In this document: piece by piece, positions 56,451 to 64,000 of the stretch | How the letters are laid out: each line of letters begins with the position of its first letter | Numbering within the stretch: position 1 is the stretch's first letter | Assembly (NCBI GenBank): GCA_911728455.2 | Contig: OU452232.1 | Span: forward strand, 4,739,227 to 4,803,226 | Direction: 5' to 3' | DNA length: 64,000 nucleotides | Source of the DNA: Marthasterias glacialis | Lineage: Eukaryota > Echinodermata > Asteroidea > Forcipulatida > Asteriidae | Notes under the pieces: generated by a model | The model's database searches: none | What the model was told of the DNA's origin: nothing | The model's input: only the letters and a program-made list of their open reading frames with translations | Made by a program: the position numbers and the translations under genes

Positions 56451-58530
56451 GTGATATTTACACACATCCTATTTATTGACAGTGCTAAAACACCAGATCC
56501 CAAATACACACTGTCAACAATCAACAAAATTACGAAAACTACAGTCTCAGTAGGAAATTGTTTATTTACTTTTAAAAAAGTTCAGAAAAAAGTATGTACA
56601 TTAAACCATAAAAACATGGCTTTTAAAAACAGTTGAATTCATTTTTTCCAAAAGCGTCGTGGAAAAAAAAACTACCTACAATACAATATTTACACTAATT
56701 TGGGGAGTTATTGGAACAAAGTTACGGTATTTAGAAATTAATAAACAACAGTCTAATTGGAGACAATGGAAAATAGACAAGTTCATTTGAATGTAAACTT
56801 TACTTAAATGATGTGCAGGTGGTATTTTGAAAAAAAAAATAAAAATCTTCAGGAGTTCATACCTATCTAGGAAACAATATCACTTTCTCACAAGATGACT
56901 TACCGAAGCTACATGTAGGATGTTGACTTAGATTGTGCCCAAAGTTCACAATTTCAAATTTTGATGTCAACCTTTGTCAACCTGGATGTCAACCTTTGAT
57001 TGTTGCTTTTAACTCTGATATCTTACAAAGTAAAACTGTTTGAAGTTTGTTTATTTTTGAGCGAGTGATTGTTCACAAAATAAAATACACTTGGTCCAAT
57101 CGTTCACTTTTGCCTAGTTAATTTTATATCAAACCCTAACCCCATGGATGTCATTGGCTAAAGACCCTCCCGTATCTTCAAAAATACTCCACTTTATGGG
57201 AAATCAACACCCAAATGTTTGGAGTTTGATAAGATTGGTATGCGTGTCCAAATGGTAAGCAATTTGTTTTGGGGGGTTGCCGTCCCAAATGCTAAAAAAA
57301 AGTCAGACAACTTCCTGAGTAAGATTTTGAGGGCTTGCAGCAGAGTAGCCACAGGGGGCTTTGAGGGCACATGCTCCCCCACAACTATCCAGTGTCCCCC
57401 AACCCACCCCAGTGGAAAAAAAACTAGCTAAGCCGCTTAGGACTTTGGACTGTTAGCAGGGGTGTGAGTGGCCACAAACAAAAAGCTGAAAACAGCTGAA
57501 ATTTAAAATGTTACCATAGTTTTGTACAGAGCAGCTGTACAAAAAAGCTGAAATTCAGAGCAAAAATCTGAATAAAAGAAGCTTAAATCGGCTTAAAAGC
57601 TGAACTCTCACACCCTTGTGTTTGGGTTAATGTACATTCCGTATAAACTTCATGCTCTGATTTGACAGAATAGCGCCCTCTTTAGTCAAGTGTTGACACG
57701 AGTCAAGAATGTTTTCCTACACCAGGGTTGTGATTTGACAATCCTGGCCAGAACTGATGTTTTGAAGTTTTTTATAGTCACTGGTTAAACGTTTGTGTTG
57801 CTTTCTCGCTGTGTAAGGAATGTGCAATTAAGCAAAAATTCTTTATGTCAAGCACGGGATTTTGTAACAGTATGCACCGATTTTCCCTTGAGCCCAGAGC
57901 CATGAAATGCGTATCCATCCTCCAGAGAGAGATACGTATGAGATACTATCTAAGTCGAGAAAAATAGCATTTGAAGCCACCCCCCCCCCCTCCCCCCAAA
58001 AAAAGGAAAAATGTTCACCTATTTGCCACAATGAAAAAAAGCCGGCCTGCATACTAATGTGCACAAAATCCCTGATTAATTACACATGTATGAACCGATG
58101 TTTTGGGTTGGTTGGTTTGTTTGTTTGGGGTTTCTTTCACTACAGGATCACCAATCTAATTTGAAGAAAATCATTGTCACTGGTTGGTTTGGTTTGTTTA
58201 GTGAAATCTAGAAGACGGGAAGTGAATTTTACTCTTCCAAAAACCAATTGTGTGCTGTACTTTTGTTTTGGTACAGGGCTGGTCATTGAGTCATGTCGTA
58301 TCCATGCATTGACAATACTCTTGATATTTGTACAACAGGTTCTCCATACACTATAATAAGGTCAGAGGTCGGGTGAATAAATTATAGGTTACTTCAGGCA
58401 GTCAGAATACAGTATTACAGTAGTCATATTATTGTGTGAGTTTCATCAACATGATCAATAATCATCGAGGTCAGAACATTACACGTCGTCTCACAAAAAT
58501 TGATTTCTCAAGACTATTGCCATCCACAGG
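56451..58530. other. Intergenic, no gene recognised
   Basis: AT-rich, apparently unique DNA. There is a C-rich run at 57979-57998. No supported exon on either strand. Confidence 0.4.
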
Positions 58531-58710
58531 GCTGGTAATTCACACAGGCAACAGAGGCAACTGCCTCCGCTGCCCCTGGTCATTGCCTTGGTGCCCTTGA
58601 AATGTTCCAGTACAAATTTTACAATTTCCTCATAGAGGTGCCCTTTATCAAGAAGAAAATGCCTTGGTGCCCTTGCCCCGTCAAGAATGAAGCAATCAGG
58701 CCTGCATCCA
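58530..58710. repeat. Dispersed repeat with CTGCCTCCGCTGCCCC
   Basis: Shared with 18190-18360, about 44615 and 63640-63760: GTCATTGCCTTGGTGCCCTT and GAGGTGCCCTTTATCAA. The open minus-strand frame across it is also found in the other copies, but no family is recognised. Confidence 0.75.
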
Positions 58711-58892
58711 TGTGCTGGTAAAGGAATTAGGTTGCATATCGTCATGTCAGTGCAAAACATTGTATCTCCAAAAATAGCACTTACATTACACTTGAGTTTG
58801 AAAGTGTAAAAATGAATCTCGCTTAAAATAACCCACATGTACACACTAAACCAATCGGATCATTTGTGTGCCAGATACGACTGTGTATATTT

Positions 58893-59259
58893 GGTTTGCG
58901 GTAACACTATGTGATTATATCTACTTTGCTATATACAGTAGATTGTTCTTGTGAGAACTTGTCTTGCTATTATTCTACTACCGCGGAGTAGATTTCGGGG
59001 ACAACTTAGTTCTGAAAAGAACTGTCCTGCTTATTAAGTACTACCTGGGGAGGTAAGAAATCGGCCGGGACTACTACTACTTTCGCTTGGTGGATCGAGG
59101 GGACTTCTCAGGTGACTTCACCACCGCGGAGTGAGTTTAATGATTGGTCTCAACATTTCGACTAGCTTGCTCTAGTCATCGTCAGGAGACTGTGTTCTCA
59201 CAAGAACAATCTACTATATATTGCAAAGTCGATACAATCTCATAGTGTTACCGCAAACC
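58893..59259. mobile_element. Inverted-repeat element with ~65-bp arms
   Basis: Left GGTTTGCGGTAACACTATGT ... AGATTGTTCTTGTGAGAAC pairs with right GTTCTCACAAGAACAATCTA ... CATAGTGTTACCGCAAACC. Between them are two CCGCGGAGT copies and CATTTCGACTAGCTTG. The tip is shared with the 68-bp array at 3290-3930. Confidence 0.88.
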
Positions 59260-59817
59260 AATACATTGATACCTCACCATGCAATGCCTCAAAACCAATA
59301 GATAAGACATTGTCGCACTATCGTGATGCAACGTTTTTGCACGGACAACGAAATTAAGATGGGGTGGGGATACAAAACTCTGACATTATTTACAAACGAG
59401 TGAAATTAATATATCAATTAAAAACCAGGAACTCACTACAGCAGGTAACAATTTTTACACATAATTCCTGAGAAAATTTGCCAGTAAACAGCCCTTTTTC
59501 CATCGACGAATATCCCAGGAAATTCTTGGGAATATTCAGTTGCCTCTGTGAAGTGTAAGACTGTAAGTTTGGCAAGGGATGTTGAAGAACTTGGGGAGCA
59601 GTGAGATTAATCACAGTATGGTATTATTTCACTTCATGGAATTTGAAAAAAAAAATAGATAAAAAATGTTCAATGGTTACCTAACAACGAGTTTAGTTCC
59701 TCATTGCATATTGACCTTTCCAAATATTCGTTTTCCATATGAATAAGTTACCAGTTCCTGTTTCCTGTCTTTGCTGATAAAAGTTGTAGACCAATGAACC
59801 AGTTCCATATTCACTAT
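59260..59817. other. Intergenic, nothing recognised
   Basis: No supported gene or repeat on either strand. Confidence 0.4.
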
Positions 59818-60607
59818 AATAGACCAATTGCGCGACCCACGTCACGTGACCTATTGTGAGTATTAAATGTAAACACACACGACATCCTCCATAGGAAAGT
59901 GCGGTACAGTACACGATGATTGTTGCATTTAGTTTACTCGATGGAGGCTTTTCTTGCTCGAAATCTGTGACAAATATTCCAGAGTTTGTGCCAGAGACCT
60001 TCGAGTGGCTGAATAAAGCCAGTAAGGACAGTTCCAGGAAGTCTCGAAAATTGTACAAGTAACGTATAAATGTGCACGATGTGTAGGCCTATTAGTGCAC
60101 GACGGAACGTTTAGGTTAGACGACCGCGATCACACACTTTTCAACACAAAAAATTTAAAGTTTTGAAGCTCAAATCATCCAAAGAAATTGCTTTCCAAAA
60201 CTGTGTGATTCCTTTGCCTCTTTGAAATTTCGCAAGGCTAGGTATAAATGCTTACTTTTCCAACGTTGTTTATCCTTTTTTTTTTACAGTGATTTAGGCC
60301 TACATTACAAACAAAATAACAGGCGGGTGGCTACAGTCGTCTGACGCCGGTAGTGCATGACTAAAAAAATATTTTTAGTAGAATGCTGTTAAACTATGAA
60401 ACAGAGATGTGATTTAAATTAATGCCACAACATACTACTTTAAATAAAGGGGCTGATTAATTAACAAAAGTAAAATCGACTGTTTTTGTACTCACTCTGT
60501 GTCACGGCATATCTCTTAACACGTATTTTGCCATCAGCTGATATGGCGTTATACCCACAGGAGGTCACGTGACCGCATGTCAACATTGGTCGCGCAATAG
60601 GTCTATT
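59818..60607 (+). mobile_element. AATAGACC family 3 element (copy 1, 790 bp)
   Basis: Ends AATAGACCAATTGCGCGACC and GGTCGCGCAATAGGTCTATT are inverted. Just inside each end is the palindrome GTCACGTGAC. An open stretch (59917-60060, plus) begins at an ATG and includes NIPEFVPETFEWL and KDSS; the same words occur in copy 2. Confidence 0.9.
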
Positions 60608-61385
60608 GCACAGCGAAACGCTAGTTGTCAAATTTCACACAAACAGTGTCAGGAGCGAGAACCACCCTTTGGTAATGCACGTGCGAAGTATTCGCTAAAT
60701 CCGGTTCCAAGCTGGCATACATTTGTTAAAGGCCTACATGGTTTTCGTGAACGGTATGGATTTAGTTTTGTGGCCTTTTGAGCAGTGCCTTGGGTATGAG
60801 GAACATCTTAGAAGTCATCTGGAATAACTGTTTTCATGCCAAATATGCCTGTGAACTCACAAACTTTCCCTGAAGACTCATCTAAGCTTACAAGCACATT
60901 TCACAGCACTGCTTGGCAGACAATTTGTCTAGCGGGTTACCAGCCAAAACGCTAAGCGCTGTCTCTGGGTGTAGCTGGCTCCCTGTTGATTATTGTTTCA
61001 CAACAACTCAATTTCTTACAGAAAATCTTCTGCCGTCAGGCTTTAAGATGAAGGCTGTTTGCTTAAACACAAGAGGGCGCTATTGTATGGACGATTTGGG
61101 TTAAATCGTCAGCATTGAAAAGACTTAGAAGACAAATATTAGAGGCAAATTATGGAATTTTTATACAATTTCACTTTTTTCAGAAGCTACGTTAATTAAC
61201 CTGCCTACTTGCCAGTAAGTTGACCAACCATTTGGATCCAATTCAACTGCACTAATCGTGTATTTACACAATTTTGCCCAGAACTGACTGTAATGAGTGG
61301 ATGCATTCACCACATGATACACTGAAGGCTGTATTCTTTTTAGGCATCACTATCTGGATGGTCTTGAATGATCAGACAGTAGGAG
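60608..61385. other. Intergenic, mostly unrecognised
   Basis: Carries a fragment (60745-60800) of the unit in the inverted pair at 27711-28460, an AGCTGGCTCC-type piece of a dispersed repeat near 60900-61030, and a GGATGGTCTTGAATGATCAG unit near 61350. No gene seen. Confidence 0.45.
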
Positions 61386-61418
61386 CATGGAGGTAGAAAT
61401 TAAATTTCTACCTCCATG
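61386..61418. repeat. 33-nt perfect palindrome
   Basis: CATGGAGGTAGAAATT, one spacer base, then its exact reverse complement AATTTCTACCTCCATG. Such a short-spacer palindrome can form a cruciform or simply reflect a local replication error. Confidence 0.95.
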
Positions 61419-61873
61419 GTAGGAGGTATCAATCCTTTTTTCCTCTGTCCTTTAACAGCGCCCTCTTGTGATCAAGAAACACATTAAAGGGGATCACTTT
61501 GTCAAAAGATAAAATTTTTTCTGATAGTTGTAATTTTTTTTTCCAGTACCTGAAACCACCCAAAAGTGTTGCAGGCTTGTACAATTACTGAAAATAATTT
61601 GAGCCGATTCATATAAAAAAAAAATTTTTTAGGTATTTTTTAATTCAACCTCAAATTTCTATCAAAAATTGATGTAAAAATTTACCTAATTTCTTTGCTG
61701 TTATTTGAGTGAAATTTGAGGGTAATTAAAAAAAAATACTAACGATATTGCTCTCAAATTACTTCCAGCGCCAGACTATATGTCCATCCACAAATTTGCC
61801 TAACCCAATTGTCTTGTCTCCGCGCTTGCATTTGGGTGTCAAGGCCGCCTTCTTTGGATAAAGCCGTCTCTTT

Positions 61874-62075
61874 AATAGACCGATCCATAAAGCCCCGCCT
61901 ACTAATGTATTGACCAATCACAGCCTTAACAATGCCACTAAAAGTCTGACAAAAGTCCGACACGTTAAAATTCCATTAGAAAACTAAACAAACCACCGCC
62001 ATTGTTCTGACACACACGACTGAACTAACTTTTGTTTTGTTTAGATTTTTTTGTATTTCTGGTGGTGCAAATCCT
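61874..62075 (+). mobile_element. AATAGACC family 2 element, right end missing
   Basis: AATAGACCGATCCATAAAGC, CCCCGCCTACTAATGTATTG, ACCAATCACAGCC and CACCGCCATTGTTCTG in the standard family 2 order. Confidence 0.85.
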
Positions 62076-62366
62076 TTAATTAATTAATTCTTTCCCCTTC
62101 AATTGATTTACTTATTTCTTTATCTTTGTAATATTTTTTGTATGTTCTGTTTCCAAAAAAAAAATTGTATGAAATAAATGTTTACTTCAATTGAATTGAA
62201 CAATTAAAGGTGGTTTTAGGTACTTGAAAAAAAAAGTACAACCGATGGACATGACGGATTCAAAGTGGTCCCCTTGTCATCGGCCAACCTTGGCCCCAAA
62301 TCTGAACCGTAACAATTGAATACAAAATACATACAGAGAATTCCTGACCCATAGCGAAGGATGGGA

Positions 62367-62501
62367 TCAGCCTAGACCATCTTGTCTCCCTCGTATCCGC
62401 CGAGCTAACTGGATGTCCTTGGGCATGATCGTAACACGCTTCGCGTGGATGGCGCAGAGGTTGGCATCTTCAAAAAGATGGACTAGGAAGGCTTCCGACG
62501 C
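62367..62501 (-). CDS. CENPA: C-terminal exon of a CENP-A-like centromeric histone H3
   Basis: After a pyrimidine-rich acceptor (tctcctcag) the exon reads [44 protein letters not shown] and stop (44 residues). It covers the end of helix 2, loop 2 and helix 3 of the histone fold. [11 protein letters not shown] and the C-terminal GLG are CENP-A features (canonical H3 has EAYLVGLFEDT and ends GERA), while [18 protein letters not shown] is H3-like. The sequence thus looks like a slowly diverged CenH3 that replaces H3 in centromeric nucleosomes. Canonical H3 genes normally lack introns, which also favours a variant. Upstream exons are not found up to 64000. Confidence 0.82.
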   Translation of the reverse strand, partial: ASEAFLVHLFEDANLCAIHAKRVTIMPKDIQLARRIRGRQDGLG

Positions 62502-62584
62502 CTGAGGAGAAAAGTTAAAGGTAATGTATATCATTGGATTTTGTAGAAAACCATTTTTTTTTTTATAAACTTGGCAACATTGGT

Positions 62585-62713
62585 AATAGACCTTATGCGT
62601 ATGATGTCACTATGAGCATTTAGTACAGGAATGGGCTGAGGTAAAAAAAGCTACAATGCATGTTTGATGCTGCATTTGACCTCAAAGATGGTGGCTCATG
62701 CATAAGGTCTATT
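62585..62713 (+). mobile_element. AATAGACC family 1 element (copy D, diverged)
   Basis: Termini AATAGACCTTATGCGTATGA and CTCATGCATAAGGTCTATT match family 1, and CTCAAAGATGGTGGC is in the YY1-like position. The interior differs and the CRE is reduced to ATGATGTCAC. Confidence 0.85.
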
Positions 62714-62902
62714 GTCAAAGACCAGTATCCGCACTTTATGTGACAGAAAATACACATGAAAAATATCAAACCTGTGAAAGTTCCAGATCAATCAATCATC
62801 AGATTCACAAGAAAATAGTGAACAAAAAACCCAAAAATTTCTATATACATGTAAGTTTTTATGTTTTCAAACATTGGACTTTGGACTTGTGAGATAAAAA
62901 CT

Positions 62903-63547
62903 AATAGACCAATTGCGCGACCCACGTCACGTGACCTGTAGTGGGTATTAAATGTAGACAAACACGACGCCCTCCATACGAAAGTGCGGTACGATACATA
63001 TTGCATTTGTTTTTTCGATCAAGGCTTTTCTTTCTCGAAATTTGTGAAAAATATTCCAGAGTTTGTACCAGGTACGATACATATTGCATTTGTTTTTTCG
63101 ATCAAGGCTTTTCTTTCTCGAAATTTGTGAAAAATATTCCAGAGTTTGTACCAGAGACCTTCGAGTGGCTGGAAAAAAGCCATAAGGACAGTTCGGGAAG
63201 TTTTGAAAATTCTACAAGGAACGTATATATATGTTCACGATAGTTGCACAACAGAACGTTAAGGCCAGACGACCCGTGATCACATATTTTTCAACACAAG
63301 AATTTCACAGTTTTGAAGTTGAAATCATCCACAAAAAAAAAGGCTTTCCAAAACTGTGTGATCCAATTTTAATAAAATGGCTTAGTAACTGTGTTATTAT
63401 CTGATTATTACCAAAAGCCGACTGTTGGTGTGACTCTGTCGGCCACAGCATGTATTTGCACGTAGTTTGCCATCATCTCAGATTATGTAGCACCCACTAC
63501 AGGTCACGTGATGACATGTAAACATTGGTCACGCAATCGGTCTTTTA
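62903..63547 (+). mobile_element. AATAGACC family 3 element (copy 2, 645 bp)
   Basis: Begins AATAGACCAATTGCGCGACC and GTCACGTGACCTGTAGTGGG; ends CCACTACAGGTCACGTGATG and ACGCAATCGGTCTTTT. Has an internal 83-bp tandem duplication (62988-63153) and retains the NIPEFVPETFEWL reading frame. Confidence 0.9.
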
Positions 63548-63849
63548 TTTTACTCATTTACACATCTTGCCAATGTTGTGCACACCCATTATGCAGTCCA
63601 GTTTTAAGTAAAATAACTAGCATCTCAAAAAGTCTCATGTTGGCTTTGTGCCCTTGGTCATTGCCTTGGTGCCCTTTGAAATGTTTCAGTAGAAAGTTAA
63701 ATTGTCCTCCTATGCGCCATTTATCAATGAAAAAACTGCCTTGCCCTTACAATCAGGCTTTTATAATTAAATAAGTTTCTGGTAATGAAACCAAGGATGC
63801 CTCATAAGTGAACTTAATCACTGTAGCTCTCAAGCCTGAGGAAACCTGT

Positions 63850-64000
63850 AGATAAGGGTGCTTGCTGTGTGAACCAGAAACACCAGGGTAAACCCCTACT
63901 CTTCCACAATAAGTGTTCGGGGTTCTTTTATGCGCACTACCCATCCTAGCACACAGGACCTACGGCTTAATGTCCCATCCGAAGGACAAAGCAATTATGG
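63850..64000 (-). mobile_element. tRNA-derived SINE, tail type A (partial, reversed)
   Basis: Minus strand reads CCATAATTGCTTTGTCCTTC, GGATGGGACATTAAGCCGTA and GCGCATAAAAGAACCCCGAA. The head continues past the window edge. Confidence 0.8.

Larger units (their letters stand above)
62502..64000 (-). other. CENP-A-like gene, upstream intron (runs off window)
   Basis: No other histone-fold exon was found before 64000, so this intron is at least 1.5 kb. It contains a family 1 element, a family 3 element, a dispersed repeat (63640-63760) and a reversed type A SINE (about 63850-64000). Confidence 0.6.

Noticed and set aside
58491-58844. 117-residue minus-strand ORF as a gene
   Set aside because: It lies in a dispersed repeat whose other copies (18190, 63640) carry the same broken frame.

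Overview
The window is animal nuclear DNA. Its genes have many small exons with GT-AG introns, it is dense in tRNA-derived SINEs, short inverted-repeat elements and minisatellites, and there is no operon structure. The gene content and repeat style suggest a marine invertebrate deuterostome, most likely an echinoderm. That placement is an inference from general resemblance, not from a database match.

Three genes can be supported. (1) A complete ARS2/Serrate gene (SRRT) lies on the minus strand. It has 19 coding exons from the start codon at 46449 to the stop at 9355; the exon lengths sum to 2946 nt and all phases agree, giving 981 residues. (2) A complete tyrosyl-DNA phosphodiesterase 2 gene (TDP2) lies on the plus strand. 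It has six coding exons from 49847 to 54743 (1122 nt, 373 residues) and all four catalytic motifs. (3) The C-terminal exon of a CENP-A-like centromeric histone H3 lies on the minus strand at 62367-62501; the rest of that gene must lie beyond 64000. SRRT and TDP2 are divergent, with about 3.4 kb between start codons.

Layout: 1-9354 is intergenic or SRRT 3' flank, with two tandem arrays (68 bp and about 61 bp units). 9355-46449 is SRRT, whose introns make up most of the window and carry most of the repeats, including a 1.7 kb array of a 17 bp unit in intron 3. 46450-49846 is the divergent promoter region, including a minisatellite rich in TGACCTTG. 49847-54743 is TDP2. 54744-62366 is intergenic DNA full of foldback elements. 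62367-64000 is the CENP-A-like 3' exon and its upstream intron.

The most notable observations are these. SRRT intron 15 looks like a U12-type AT-AC intron: it starts ATATCCTT, has a near-perfect branch site 13 nt before the 3' splice site, and restores the reading frame only when read as AT-AC. Three otherwise different inverted-repeat element families share the termini AATAGACC...GGTCTATT, and each carries a different promoter-type motif set just inside its ends (CRE/CCAAT/YY1-like; GC-box/CCAAT/YY1-like; GTCACGTGAC). Two SINE classes share one tRNA-like head but have unrelated tails.

The three genes act in separate nuclear processes: ARS2 in cap-binding-complex RNA metabolism, TDP2 in repair of topoisomerase II adducts, CENP-A in centromere identity. 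Nothing in the sequence links them functionally beyond adjacency.
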